In this document: piece by piece, positions 23,869-32,140 of the stretch
How positions within the stretch are numbered: position 1 is the first letter of the stretch
How the letters are laid out: each line of letters opens with the position of its first letter
Assembly: GCA_944364005.1 (NCBI GenBank)
Contig: CALVVW010000006.1
Coordinates: 1-35,892, forward strand
DNA length: 35,892 nt
Origin: an uncultured Bacilli bacterium
GTDB lineage: Bacteria; Bacillota_I; Bacilli_A; RF39; UBA660
Reading direction: 5' to 3'
Translations under genes and position numbers: made by a program
The notes under the pieces: model-generated
Seen by the model: only the letters and a program-made list of their open reading frames with translations
Told to the model about the DNA's origin: nothing
Database searches by the model: none

Positions 23869-24797
23869 TTTTTTATATATTGTTTCGGGTGATAACAAAA
23901 ATCTTTTTCAGTTACATACTTGTGTAACTCTTCTAGTTTATGTTTACCTATTACTTTTTCTTGAAATTTTACGATGTCATTATTATGTAATAGTTCATTT
24001 ATTTCTTTTAAATTTTCTAAAGTAGGATTACCATTTATAAATGTTTTAGCTAAGATATATCCTAAAGTATGTTTATATATATCTAAGTTGTGATTTGTTT
24101 TATTGATAAAATATGTTAAATTTGCCTTTATGTCACTAGGAGATAGATTCGTCTTTTTTGCTAGATTATCATATGAGTCCATTACTTTTTTATTACTTTC
24201 TTTTTGTGTTAAAAATAACGGTAGCATCACTTGTAAATATTTTAAATTGTCAACATATATTAACCTTCTATATTGTTGCAATAGATTGATATCATATTCT
24301 TTATATTTTTTTTCTCTTAGAAAATCTTGAAACATTAATTCTGCTACAATCGATACTGTCTCTGTAAATACTCTATTCATTATATAATTATTTAGATTTA
24401 GGCGATGAAACATTTCATGTACGATGTCTTGTGCTTGTATTATTGTATTTGTTTTTCTTATTATAATTTTATAGTTTCCTTTTACTATACTACCTAGAAT
24501 ACTGCTTTTCTTTGTTTTACTAAATTGTAGTTTTCCCTCTTTATATTCTTTTAACAGTTGATATTGATAACTTTTATCACATTTTCCTAGAAATTCTGCT
24601 GCTAATAATATGCTTTCTTCCTCCGATATATAGGGTAAGCAACCATGAACAATTCCTGCTTCTGAAGGTATTTTAGCATCTTTTATTATTATATATACCT
24701 GGTCCATAAGCCCGAATAAAAAAGGATCTTGAATTTCTATTTGCTTTAGATAATTATTAATTTTTGCTGGTATTTTAAAATATTGTTCTCTTGTCAT
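23856..24797 (-). CDS. Putative HExxH zinc metallopeptidase-like protein, unknown
   Basis: 313 residues, soluble, no signal peptide. HEMFH (His127, Glu128, His131) fits the HExxH zinc motif. Downstream FTETVSIVAE offers Glu146 or Glu153 as a third ligand, which is the gluzincin arrangement (HExxH followed by a helix with E-x-x-x-x-x-x-E). The remaining sequence is helical with no match I recognise. It ends in TAG. The start is taken at ATG 24797 with AGAAGG 8 bases upstream; the longer frame starts with TTG 24851, but that TTG is the -35 of a good promoter (TTGAAA, 17 bases, TAAAAT), so it cannot be translated from that transcript. Protease activity is an inference. Confidence 0.7.
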   Translation of the reverse strand: MTREQYFKIPAKINNYLKQIEIQDPFLFGLMDQVYIIIKDAKIPSEAGIVHGCLPYISEEESILLAAEFLGKCDKSYQYQLLKEYKEGKLQFSKTKKSSILGSIVKGNYKIIIRKTNTIIQAQDIVHEMFHRLNLNNYIMNRVFTETVSIVAELMFQDFLREKKYKEYDINLLQQYRRLIYVDNLKYLQVMLPLFLTQKESNKKVMDSYDNLAKKTNLSPSDIKANLTYFINKTNHNLDIYKHTLGYILAKTFINGNPTLENLKEINELLHNNDIVKFQEKVIGKHKLEELHKYVTEKDFCYHPKQYIKNNLT

Positions 24798-24822
24798 TTG
24801 AAGCGCCTTCTTTTGATAGTTT

Positions 24823-24851
24823 ATTTTATCATTTATGGTTGTCTTTTTCAA
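24823..24851 (-). promoter_or_regulatory. Promoter of the HExxH protein gene
   Basis: Minus strand TTGAAA (24851-24846), 17-base spacer, TAAAAT (24828-24823) with TG one base before it. It decides the start at 24797. Confidence 0.7.
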
Positions 24852-24891
24852 TAAGGGCTATTTTATGATATGATTGTTGTGAGGCGATTTT

Positions 24892-25782
24892 ATGAAAGAG
24901 TTAGAAAAATGTTATTTATGTCCTAGAAATTGTGGTGTTAATCGATACCAGCATGTTGGTGTTTGTGGTGCTGGTGATAAAATTAAAGTCGCTCATTATG
25001 GTTTGCATTACTGGGAAGAGCCTATTATTTCTGGTGATTCTGGTAGTGGTACTATTTTCTTTTCTTATTGTAATTTGAAATGTATTTTTTGCCAAAATTA
25101 TAAAATTAGTACAGGGGGATATGGAAAAGAAATTACTGAGGAGCGACTTCAAGAGTTATGTTTAGAATTACAAGAGAAAGGTGCTAATAATATTAATCTT
25201 GTTACTCCGACTCATTATGTTCCACAAATTGTATCATCTATTCATAAAATTAAAGATGATAAGTTAAAAATACCTGTTGTTTATAATACAAGTAGCTATG
25301 AAAATGTATCTACTATTCAAATGCTTGATGGAACTATCGATATTTATTTAGCTGATTTAAAATACTTTGATGATAATTTAGCTTGTAATTATTCTCATTG
25401 TAAAGATTATTTTCAGTATGCTAGTCAAGCAATTCATGAAATGGTTAAGCAAGTGGGAAAGTTTGTTATTGAAAATGATTTAATGAAACGTGGAGTGATT
25501 GTTAGAATACTTATTTTGCCAGGATATGTAGAGGATGCTAAAAGGCTGGTACATTATTTATATACTACATATCATGATACAATAATCATTAGTTTGATGA
25601 ATCAGTATACTCCTTTAAAAAAGTTTAATAACTATCCTAATTTAAATAGGAAAGTTAGCGATGATGAATACCAGAAAGTAATTGACTATGCAATTGATTT
25701 AGGAGTTAAGTATGCTTTTATACAAGAGGGTGAAACACAGAGTGAAAGTTTTATTCCAAATTTTGATTGTTCTAAGATATAA
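24892..25782 (+). CDS. Radical SAM protein of the PflX type (COG1313)
   Basis: 296 residues. An N-terminal cysteine cluster CYLCPRNCGVNR...GVCGAG (C7, C10, C14, C25) is followed by the radical SAM motif CNLKCIFCQNY (C60, C64, C67). The rest is a partial TIM barrel with GGYGKEIT, NLVTPTHYVPQI and VVYNTSSYE. This is the PflX type, related to pyruvate formate-lyase activases but with an extra cysteine cluster. The substrate is not known. GAGG precedes ATG 24892. It is first in a row with the FTR-like gene and a further unknown gene, 20 bases or less apart, so the radical SAM enzyme and the Fe-S disulfide reductase are probably made together. Confidence 0.92.
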   Translation: MKELEKCYLCPRNCGVNRYQHVGVCGAGDKIKVAHYGLHYWEEPIISGDSGSGTIFFSYCNLKCIFCQNYKISTGGYGKEITEERLQELCLELQEKGANNINLVTPTHYVPQIVSSIHKIKDDKLKIPVVYNTSSYENVSTIQMLDGTIDIYLADLKYFDDNLACNYSHCKDYFQYASQAIHEMVKQVGKFVIENDLMKRGVIVRILILPGYVEDAKRLVHYLYTTYHDTIIISLMNQYTPLKKFNNYPNLNRKVSDDEYQKVIDYAIDLGVKYAFIQEGETQSESFIPNFDCSKI

Positions 25783-25802
25783 TATATATAGAGGTGATAA
25801 GT

Positions 25803-26045
25803 TTGAAAAATTATAGAATTAATCCAGATAAAAAATATGTTTCTGTTATTATGGAAGGACTTCAGAAAAAAGATGGTCATTGTCCATGTAGAGTTAATGT
25901 AGATGATACTACATTATGTCCATGTGATGAGTTTATTAATGATGGTATTTGTAAATGCAAATTATATATTCCGATGGAAGAAGCAGAAGAAAAAATAAAA
26001 AAAATTAAGGAGAAAGAAAAGAAAGATGGAGATAACACTAAGTAA
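25803..26045 (+). CDS. Ferredoxin:thioredoxin reductase catalytic-subunit-like protein
   Basis: 80 residues with three CxC pairs: CPC (27-29), CPC (39-41) and CKC (50-52). The spacing of eight between the second and third pair is that of FTR beta subunits, where four cysteines hold a [4Fe-4S] cluster and one of each outer pair forms the redox-active disulfide. CKCKLY matches the family's C-terminal CHCxLF. The first gap is shorter than in plants. Known role of the family: electrons from ferredoxin reduce thioredoxin-type disulfides. The tail is a charged helix (EEAEEKIKKIKEKEKK). GAGGTGATAAG precedes TTG 25803; the GTG at 25794 lies within the ribosome binding site and is rejected. The next gene overlaps it by 20 bases. 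Confidence 0.9.
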   Translation: MKNYRINPDKKYVSVIMEGLQKKDGHCPCRVNVDDTTLCPCDEFINDGICKCKLYIPMEEAEEKIKKIKEKEKKDGDNTK

Positions 26046-26448
26046 ATCATTAACCGCTAAAGAATATCATCAAATGATTAATGAATACTATACTAATACT
26101 TATGGACTTGCTGATGTTTCTACTAAAACTACTTGCAAATCTTATAGGCCTTCTATTTGGGAAATTATGTTAGGAGAAAGTTCCAATTGTAATTTTGTAA
26201 ATACTGTTACTTCTGTTTCTGGAGTTTTAAGAGAAAGCGGTGAGGAATTCTCTTTTTGTCATGAACTTTCTCATTCAGATCTTGAAAAAATACTATGTGC
26301 TAAGTTTTCTAATTATACAATAGATGATTTTTCTTTTCGTACTTGTTCTGTTCTATCACTATTTTCAAAAAGTGGTTTTAAAGAAAAGTTTTTAGGAATT
26401 GATGTGAAACTTCATAAAAATATAAAAAACAAACTTATTCGAAAATAA
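26026..26448 (+). CDS. Unknown protein overlapping the FTR-like gene
   Basis: 140 residues, soluble, not recognised. Six cysteines are visible (C37, C55, C78, C90, C107 and neighbours), with one Cys-His pair in SFCHELSH (about 76-83). The C-terminus is basic (KLHKNIKNKLIRK). It starts within the last codons of the FTR-like gene in another frame (20-base overlap), with AAGGAG 13 bases upstream, so it is probably translated from the same mRNA by coupling. A gene in such close linkage to a radical SAM/FTR pair may be a partner or substrate, but this rests on position only. Confidence 0.65.
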   Translation: MEITLSKSLTAKEYHQMINEYYTNTYGLADVSTKTTCKSYRPSIWEIMLGESSNCNFVNTVTSVSGVLRESGEEFSFCHELSHSDLEKILCAKFSNYTIDDFSFRTCSVLSLFSKSGFKEKFLGIDVKLHKNIKNKLIRK

Positions 26449-26497
26449 TGTTTTGTGAAAAAACGATGAAATTTATAAGACTTTCTAGGTGTTATTC

Positions 26498-26526
26498 TTG
26501 GTGTTTTTTTTAAATTATGGTATATT
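26498..26526 (+). promoter_or_regulatory. Promoter of the thioredoxin-like protein gene
   Basis: TTGGTG (26498-26503), 17-base spacer, TATATT (26521-26526), then GGGAGG and ATG 26545. Confidence 0.6.
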
Positions 26527-26544
26527 TGTATGGGAGGTAGAATT

Positions 26545-27105
26545 ATGAGAAAAGTTAAATTTCTATTTGTAATGTTAATTGGAATTTTATTGGTGCCATA
26601 TACAGTATTTGCTGCAGACGATACCAATTCAGATACTAGTTCTGATAAAAAGGTAAATGTATACTTTTTTTATGGTAACGGATGTGGATATTGTGCTAAG
26701 GCTGAACAGTTCTTTGATGGCTTAAAAGAAGACTATGGTGATCAATTTAATTTAGTAATGTATGAAACATGGTATGACAGTGATAACGCTGATTTAATGC
26801 AAAAAGTTGCTGATGCCCGTAAAGAAGAAGCTAGTGGTGTTCCTTATATTATTATAGGTAATCAATCTTGGAATGGCTATGACTCTTCTTATGATGATGA
26901 AATTATCAGTAAAATAGAATCTGAATATAAAACGAATCCTAGCGAACGTTATGATATTATGAATTACGTTGACGGAATTAATCTTTCTGATGCTTCTGGT
27001 TCTGTCAATAGTTATGCTTCTGATATCGCTGTAGTTATTGCAATTGTATTAGTTGTTGCAGCTATTGGTGGTGGCATATGGTTTGCTAGAAAAAAGGCTG
27101 CTTAA
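26545..27105 (+). CDS. Membrane-anchored extracytoplasmic thioredoxin-like protein
   Basis: 186 residues. Signal peptide MRKVKFLFVMLIGILLVPYTVFA with cleavage likely after residue 23 or 24. A short acidic linker leads to a thioredoxin fold with the redox motif GCGYC (Cys47, Cys50) in NVYFFYGNGCGYCAKAEQFF and the cis-Pro in SGVPYIII (Pro100). After NQSWNGYD comes a helical part and a C-terminal transmembrane segment (about 158-180) closed by RKKAA. It is thus exported and held at the outer face by the C-terminal helix. It probably handles disulfides in exported proteins. ATG 26545 is chosen because GGGAGG is 7 bases upstream; the ATG at 26530 lies before it. It has its own promoter but lies next to the FTR-like/radical SAM genes. 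Confidence 0.87.
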   Translation: MRKVKFLFVMLIGILLVPYTVFAADDTNSDTSSDKKVNVYFFYGNGCGYCAKAEQFFDGLKEDYGDQFNLVMYETWYDSDNADLMQKVADARKEEASGVPYIIIGNQSWNGYDSSYDDEIISKIESEYKTNPSERYDIMNYVDGINLSDASGSVNSYASDIAVVIAIVLVVAAIGGGIWFARKKAA

Positions 27106-27138
27106 AATAGATAATTATGGTTATCTATTTTTTATTTT
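27104..27138 (+). terminator. Terminator of the thioredoxin-like protein gene
   Basis: AAAATAGATAA and TTATCTATTTT form an 11-bp stem around TTATGG, followed by a T-rich run. The stop codon is included. Confidence 0.85.
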
Positions 27139-27172
27139 GTGTTATACCTTGAGTATAATGGAGGTGTGTGAT

Positions 27173-27946
27173 ATGACTGATGTTAATTTATTAGTTAACG
27201 CTATGTTAACAAATAGTGATGAAGTTATTATGTTACTTGGAAATAAAGCTAATAACAATGGGATTACTGATGCTGTACGAGATAGTATTCGTTCTTTATC
27301 TTCGGAAGACCAAAAGATAATAACTAAACGATTAGAACAAATTTTGTATGATTGCTACTTTGATATGAGTTCTGAACTTGAGAAGTTATCGACTAGAGAA
27401 TTATTTTATTTAAAAGAAAGTTTGATTTATTATATCGGGAGAATATCTAAACCTGATATAGCACTTTTAAAGAAAATATATTCTATAGAAGAAGATAAAC
27501 ATTTGCTTTTAAATATTGCATTTTCAAGCTTAATTACTGGAGATGAAGAAATTGAAGCTGATTTTATTTCCAGAATTAGTCCTGGTAATGACTATGACAA
27601 ACTAATTCGGTCTTGGACCATGGCTTTTTTTGCTAATTCGGATAATCCATATTCTTATATAGATACTGGTAAAGATGACTGGTCTTTAGCTAAACAAGCC
27701 CGTCTAAAAAGACTTGCTATTAACGATAAAAATAATCCAAAATTCTCTAAAGCTAAAGCTTTTCGCTGGTTAGATCTTGTTGTCATTGATTTATTTTTGG
27801 AAAATCGAGGTCCAAAGGCTATGTCTAGTGATGATTACAAAATTATTTCAGATACCATTGTTGAGTTAGAAGGATATTCCAAAAACAAAGTAAAGCAATT
27901 GCATCTAGTAAAGGCCAAAATTAATCATCATAATCCCTATTTATAA
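27173..27946 (+). CDS. Unknown soluble protein, helical
   Basis: 257 residues, all-helical in pattern, charged, no membrane segment or signal peptide. Repeating helix pairs in residues 50-200 could be a HEAT-like or TPR-like scaffold, but no consensus is clear. FRWLDLVVIDLFLENRGPK (about 199-217) is the most distinctive stretch. The start is taken at ATG 27173, with GGAGGTG 6 bases upstream; the longer frame would run through the terminator of the previous gene. A TATAAT at 27154-27159 may be its -10. A terminator follows at 27947. Confidence 0.7.
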   Translation: MTDVNLLVNAMLTNSDEVIMLLGNKANNNGITDAVRDSIRSLSSEDQKIITKRLEQILYDCYFDMSSELEKLSTRELFYLKESLIYYIGRISKPDIALLKKIYSIEEDKHLLLNIAFSSLITGDEEIEADFISRISPGNDYDKLIRSWTMAFFANSDNPYSYIDTGKDDWSLAKQARLKRLAINDKNNPKFSKAKAFRWLDLVVIDLFLENRGPKAMSSDDYKIISDTIVELEGYSKNKVKQLHLVKAKINHHNPYL

Positions 27947-27970
27947 GCTGTTAAATTTTAGCAGTTTTTT
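27947..27970 (+). terminator. Terminator of gene 27173-27946
   Basis: CTGTTAAA and TTTAGCAG (one G-T pair) around TT, followed by TTTTTT. Confidence 0.75.
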
Positions 27971-27971
27971 G

Positions 27972-28000
27972 TTGACTTTTTATTCTTTCTGTTGTATAAC
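27972..28000 (+). promoter_or_regulatory. Promoter of the YtrA/ABC operon
   Basis: TTGACT (27972-27977), 17-base spacer and TATAAC (27995-28000), with TG upstream of the -10. Confidence 0.8.
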
Positions 28001-28020
28001 TGTGTTAATTAATTGATACA
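28001..28020. promoter_or_regulatory. Candidate operator of the GntR/YtrA regulator
   Basis: TGTGTTAATTAATTGATACA is an imperfect palindrome directly after the -10. It covers the start point, where a bound repressor would block its own operon. YtrA-type regulators usually act on such sites in their own promoters. Confidence 0.6.
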
Positions 28021-28032
28021 AAGGAGGTAGTT

Positions 28033-28389
28033 ATGGAGTTTGAATTTGATGATGATAAACCTATCTATAAACAATTGGTAGATAAATTAAAACTTGAAAT
28101 TGTTTTAGGCCACTTTAAAAGTGGGGATAAACTTCCTTCTGTTAGAGAGCTTTCTACGATGATATGTGTTAATCCTAATACTATCCAAAGATCTTTAGCA
28201 GAATTAGAAGCAGAACATTTAATTTATACTAAGAGAACTTCTGGGAAGTTTGTTACAGAAGATGAAGATATCATTCATCAAGTAAAACAAGAGTTAGCAA
28301 GAGATAAAATTAATACCTTTGTCTCCGACATGGAGGCTTTAGGATTAAAAACTGGAGATATTGTAAAACTATTGAAAGAGAGGAAATAG
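28033..28389 (+). CDS. GntR-family (YtrA subfamily) transcriptional regulator
   Basis: 118 residues. The N-terminal winged helix-turn-helix has PIYKQLVDKLKLEIVLGHFKSGDKLPSVRELSTMICVNPNTIQRSLAELEAE with the wing TKRTSGKFV. Only about 45 residues follow, so there is no large ligand domain; this is the short YtrA type. These repressors normally control the ABC transporter genes behind them, often in response to cell-envelope antibiotics. AAAGGAGG precedes the ATG. It is first in an operon with the ABC ATPase (5-base gap) and permease. Confidence 0.93.
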   Translation: MEFEFDDDKPIYKQLVDKLKLEIVLGHFKSGDKLPSVRELSTMICVNPNTIQRSLAELEAEHLIYTKRTSGKFVTEDEDIIHQVKQELARDKINTFVSDMEALGLKTGDIVKLLKERK

Positions 28390-28394
28390 TCATA

Positions 28395-29090
28395 ATGGAG
28401 TTTATTGAGTTTAAAAATTTATCTAAAAACTTTGGACCTAAAGAAGCTTTAAAAAATATAAATCTTAAGATTGAAAAAGGGAAAATTTATGGATTACTTG
28501 GTCCTAATGGTAGTGGAAAAACTACAATGATTAAAATTATTAATGATTTATTACAACCAACATCTGGAGAGATTTTAATTAATGGTCGTGAACCTGGTAT
28601 TGAAAGTAAAAAAATTATATCATTTTTACCAGAAAGAACATATTTAAATATGAATATGAAAGTATCTGAATTAATTCAATTTTTTAAAGATTTTTATGAA
28701 GATTTTGATGAAAAGAAAGCATTGCAACTATTACATAAATTAAAAATTAAAGAGACTGACCAGTTAAAAAATATGTCTAAGGGTACTAAAGAAAAAGTAC
28801 AACTTGTCATGGTTATGAGCAGAAAAGCAGATTTATATATTTTAGATGAACCTATTGGTGGTGTTGATCCTGCTAGTCGTGATTATATCTTAGAAACGAT
28901 TCTTACAAATTTTAATGAAGGATCATCTATTCTTATTTCTACTCATTTAATTTCTGATATTGAAAAAATTCTTGATCAGGTTATCTTTATTAATCAGGGT
29001 AAAATTGTATTAAATGAAGATGCGGATACGATTCGTAAAAAGAAGAAAACAACGATAGATAAATTATTTAGGGAGGAATTTAAATGCTAA
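28395..29090 (+). CDS. ABC transporter ATP-binding protein (YtrB-like)
   Basis: 231 residues. Walker A GPNGSGKT (36-43), signature region NMSKGTKEK (126-134, in place of LSGGQ; SKG is usual in YtrB-type ATPases), Walker B LYILDEP (147-153), D-loop GVDP and the switch His in STHLI. This is the drug/bacitracin-type exporter ATPase class rather than an importer. GAGGAAA precedes the ATG. It overlaps the permease gene by 7 bases (ATGCTAA), so the two are translated together. Confidence 0.93.
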   Translation: MEFIEFKNLSKNFGPKEALKNINLKIEKGKIYGLLGPNGSGKTTMIKIINDLLQPTSGEILINGREPGIESKKIISFLPERTYLNMNMKVSELIQFFKDFYEDFDEKKALQLLHKLKIKETDQLKNMSKGTKEKVQLVMVMSRKADLYILDEPIGGVDPASRDYILETILTNFNEGSSILISTHLISDIEKILDQVIFINQGKIVLNEDADTIRKKKKTTIDKLFREEFKC

Positions 29091-29866
29091 GTAAGTTATT
29101 AAAATATGATTTTAAATCTTTATCTAAAATATTAATTCCTGTTTATCTAGTTAGTTTGTTACTAGCTTTGCTAACTAGAGTTATTAATATGCTAGCGGAT
29201 AAGTTTCATATATTCTCTGTTCCTAGTGGATTTATTAGTGGTATCTTTGTTGTTGTATTGATTGCTATTCCTATCGCAACTTTTATCTTTACTATTCTTA
29301 AGTTTTACCAAAACTTAATTAAAGATGAAGGATATTTAATGCATACGCTTCCTGTTAGTAAAAACAGTTTAATTTTATCTAAGACTATTAGTTCTACTGT
29401 GTTTATTATTCTATCTTTTGTCTTTACTATCTTGTTCTTATTTGTTGGAGTTTATGGTCTTTGGTTTGATTCTAGTTTTTTATCATTAATTTGGGATTTA
29501 TTTAAGCAAATTGATACTTTATTTATCATACTTACCCTACTTTCAATATTAATTAGTGTTATCTATAATCAAGTGATGATATATGCATCTATTGCCTTAG
29601 GACAAAAACACAATAATAAAGTTATGTACTCTGTTATTTATGGTGTCGTACTTTATAATGTTACGCAAATACTTTCTGTAGTAATTTTAATTCCTGTGAT
29701 GTTTTTAGATCCTAATTATCAAAAATACATTAATGGTACTTCTATTAGTGATTTTGGACTTATTAATGGATATTTATTATTTGCTTTATTCTTATCTATA
29801 TTATTTACTGTAGCATATTATATTCTTACTGTTAAAGTATTAGATAAAAAACTAAATTTAGAGTAA
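29084..29866 (+). CDS. ABC transporter permease (ABC-2 type)
   Basis: 260 residues with about six hydrophobic segments: 15-32, 50-74, 97-123, 144-164, 182-206 and 227-248. There is no signal peptide. The short loop with GYLMHTLPVSKNSLILSKTI is the coupling-helix-like stretch seen in many ABC-2 permeases for bacitracin-type exporters and ABC-2 drug efflux. Partner of the ATPase encoded just before. The exported compound is not known. The terminator at 29872 follows. Confidence 0.85.
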   Translation: MLSKLLKYDFKSLSKILIPVYLVSLLLALLTRVINMLADKFHIFSVPSGFISGIFVVVLIAIPIATFIFTILKFYQNLIKDEGYLMHTLPVSKNSLILSKTISSTVFIILSFVFTILFLFVGVYGLWFDSSFLSLIWDLFKQIDTLFIILTLLSILISVIYNQVMIYASIALGQKHNNKVMYSVIYGVVLYNVTQILSVVILIPVMFLDPNYQKYINGTSISDFGLINGYLLFALFLSILFTVAYYILTVKVLDKKLNLE

Positions 29867-29871
29867 AAAAG

Positions 29872-29898
29872 ATTGCTTCTTAGGGAAGCAATTTTTTT
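29872..29898. terminator. Bidirectional terminator
   Basis: ATTGCTTC and GAAGCAAT around a 5-base loop, with T-runs on both strands. It ends the ABC operon on the plus strand and the amidase gene on the minus strand. Confidence 0.85.
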
Positions 29899-31105
29899 AT
29901 GGAAGGATTAACTCTTGACCAATGGATAGTAGGTTTGATGTTAAATTATTTAATAATTTTAACTCTTCTACACTAGTATTATTATCTTTGGCAATAGACC
30001 ATAAACTGTCTCCTTTTTTTACAATATATGTTTTCTTTGACTCCTTTTTAGGAATTTTTAATTTGTCTCCTATTTGTAAGTTTACCGTTTCTAGATTATT
30101 AATTTCTATTAAGTCATCTACTGGTACATCGTATTTTTGAGAAATTAACCATAAACTATCACCTTTTACTACTGTATAGATTTCGTATTCTTCTTCTCCT
30201 GTTATTTCTTGAGCTGGTACCTTTAATTGTTGCCCAATATATAAGTTATTACTTGTTATATTATTTAATCTTTTTAATTCATCTACTGTTATATTATACT
30301 TTCTGGCAATTCCGTATAAAGTATCACCTTTTTTTACTGTATAAGTTTCATAGGTTGGGGTGATTGCTGTTACAGGGATAAATAATACTTGTCCTATCTG
30401 AAGTAAGTCTGAAGTTAGGTTATTTAATCTTTTTAACTCTGCTACTGTTGTATTAAACTCGCTTGCAATTTTTGATAGAGTATCACCTTTTACCACTGTA
30501 TATATATTATTTTCTGTGCTCATTCCTGGTGGGATATAAGTATAACCTCCATAATCTGCAATAGCTTTTACTACACCCTCTACATAATCTGTTAAATTGT
30601 TTTGTAATTTTTGCTGGTCTGCAGTATTATCAATAAAACCATATTCTACTAATAGTGATTGCATTGGTGTTGTTTCTCTAATAATATAATAATAATCTTT
30701 ACTAGGGTCTTCTGGAAGTCTCCTTTGATAAATTTTTCTCATCTTTTGACCTGCATCACCGATATTTTCTAAGGCCATACTAGCTAAGGTATCGTCATTA
30801 CGAAGAGCATAGATAATTTCTGCACCTTCTCCTCCCCCGGAATTGATATGATTCGATATTAAAATGGCATTAGGATCTCCATTAAATGCATCATTTGCTC
30901 TTCTTAATCTTTCTGTTCTTGAAATGTCTTCGTCTGTTGTTTTTATTGATACTACAGGAATACCTAGTTCTTGTAATCTTCTTGTCATATAGTTTGCTGC
31001 TTGTAGAGTAAAATCCTTTTCTCTTAAGTTGCCGCTAATTGCTCCCGGGTCACTTCCTCCATGACCAGAATCTACTACAACACCCGTTATTTTCCTTTCG
31101 TTCAT
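29897..31105 (-). CDS. N-acetylmuramoyl-L-alanine amidase with four LysM domains
   Basis: 402 residues. The Amidase_3 domain (about 6-180) has the zinc and catalytic residues His15 (DSGHGG), Glu29 (NLREKDF), His86 (SNHINSG) and Glu154 (VEYGFID). Four LysM repeats follow at about 196-240, 248-292, 302-346 and 355-400, each starting Y-x-V-x-KGD. It cuts the amide bond between N-acetylmuramic acid and the stem peptide while LysM binds the glycan. ATG 31105 is preceded by AGAGGTGA, 5 bases away. From this start there is no signal peptide, as in CwlC-type enzymes. The frame is open 30 codons further up with a weakly hydrophobic stretch ([15 protein letters not shown]), which is the alternative if the protein is secreted by Sec. 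Confidence 0.93.
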   Translation of the reverse strand: MNERKITGVVVDSGHGGSDPGAISGNLREKDFTLQAANYMTRRLQELGIPVVSIKTTDEDISRTERLRRANDAFNGDPNAILISNHINSGGGEGAEIIYALRNDDTLASMALENIGDAGQKMRKIYQRRLPEDPSKDYYYIIRETTPMQSLLVEYGFIDNTADQQKLQNNLTDYVEGVVKAIADYGGYTYIPPGMSTENNIYTVVKGDTLSKIASEFNTTVAELKRLNNLTSDLLQIGQVLFIPVTAITPTYETYTVKKGDTLYGIARKYNITVDELKRLNNITSNNLYIGQQLKVPAQEITGEEEYEIYTVVKGDSLWLISQKYDVPVDDLIEINNLETVNLQIGDKLKIPKKESKKTYIVKKGDSLWSIAKDNNTSVEELKLLNNLTSNLLSIGQELILP

Positions 31106-31286
31106 CTTTTTCACCTCTACATTAAAATATGTAAGGCTGGGCGATTTTGCTACTGAAATAGTAACTATTAAAAATAATCTTACACTTTTTAGCATAAGAT
31201 TATTATCTTAAATTATAAATTTATGTAATTTCCGTGATTGTCTTATTTCGGGTATCTTCTAATTTTTGACAATCTTTTTTAATTCA

Positions 31287-31928
31287 TCAGAGCAATAAAT
31301 ATTTATATTCTAATCTTTCTTTCTCACTTATAATATGACTATTCTTTTTAAACATATCTTTTAATTTCTTATAATCTCCATTTATACTTTCATGACTAGC
31401 AATAATCATATCCATTTTAGATACGTTTGCAAGATCTAAATTTATTCCATTTATTTTAGCAAGTGATTCTATAAATATCCTTTGACTTCTACCATTACCT
31501 TCACGAAAAGGATGTAAAGCATTAATATCAGCAAATAATTCCACTAATTTATCTAGCGTTTCTTCATTATCATAATCTACAAAATATTTTTCTTTTTTTA
31601 CTTTATCAAAAACATCATTACCAAATGACTCTATATGTTCTATTAAACAAAATAAATCTTATTTAGCTATATTACAATTTCTTATATCTCCAGCCTAGTT
31701 ATAAATATCTTGAAATAAATATTTATGAATATCTTGTAAATATTTAAAATCAAAATTACCTTTCAATGGTTTTTCATTTAATTCATAAATTCTTAAAGAT
31801 ACAAGTTCTCTTTCGGCATTGAATAAATCTTCATCATTTGTAATATTTAGCTTATTAATTAATACATCAGTTCCTTTATAACAATAATCAGCAGTTTTTT
31901 CATAAGTGTATTTGTATTTATTATCCAT
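31287..31928 (-). pseudogene. Fic-domain protein (AMPylase toxin) with two in-frame stop codons
   Basis: One continuous frame from ATG 31928 to TGA 31287 is broken only by TAG 31695-31697 and TAA 31659-31661. The N-terminal part has the usual Fic helices ending LFQDIYN; the first stop falls where most Fic proteins have the W of DIYxWAG, and the frame resumes AGDIRNCNIAK. After the second stop come DLFCLIEHIESF and the intact active site HPFREGNGR (catalytic His) with SQR. No deletion or shift is seen, so the inactivation is recent. AGAGGAA precedes the start, and the gene overlaps the antitoxin gene by 8 bases. Confidence 0.85.
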
Positions 31929-32112
31929 AAATTCCTCTATACTTTTCTATAACTTTTCTGCGTTCTATTTCTGTTGTAGATTTACCAATTATACAATTAT
32001 AAAGTTTTTGTTTTAATTCTTTAGTTAATGGCATACCCTCTTGGGCCATAGCGCCATCAACTTTTTTGATTTTCTCTTCTATTTCTTTTTCAGTTTGTTT
32101 TTCATTATTCAT
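31921..32112 (-). CDS. VbhA-like antitoxin of a Fic toxin
   Basis: 63 residues, helical. VDGAMAQEGMPLT (18-30) corresponds to the antitoxin inhibitory helix, with the E-G (Glu25-Gly26) whose Glu reaches into the Fic ATP site. At the usual Ser/Thr position four before it there is Ala21, a variation on (S/T)xxxE(G/N). KLYNCIIGKSTTEIERRKVIEKYRG fits the rest of the small-domain antitoxins. The position directly before a fic gene, with 8 bases of overlap, supports the call. Its toxin is now a pseudogene. ATG 32112 is preferred; GTG 32121 is the alternative. The ribosome binding site is poor. Confidence 0.8.
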   Translation of the reverse strand: MNNEKQTEKEIEEKIKKVDGAMAQEGMPLTKELKQKLYNCIIGKSTTEIERRKVIEKYRGIYG

Positions 32113-32140
32113 TAAAACCACTCACTTTCTTAAGCTTTTT

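Noticed and set aside
27053..27172. N-terminal extension of the gene ending at 27946
   Set aside because: It would run through the previous gene and its terminator; GGAGGTG directly precedes ATG 27173.
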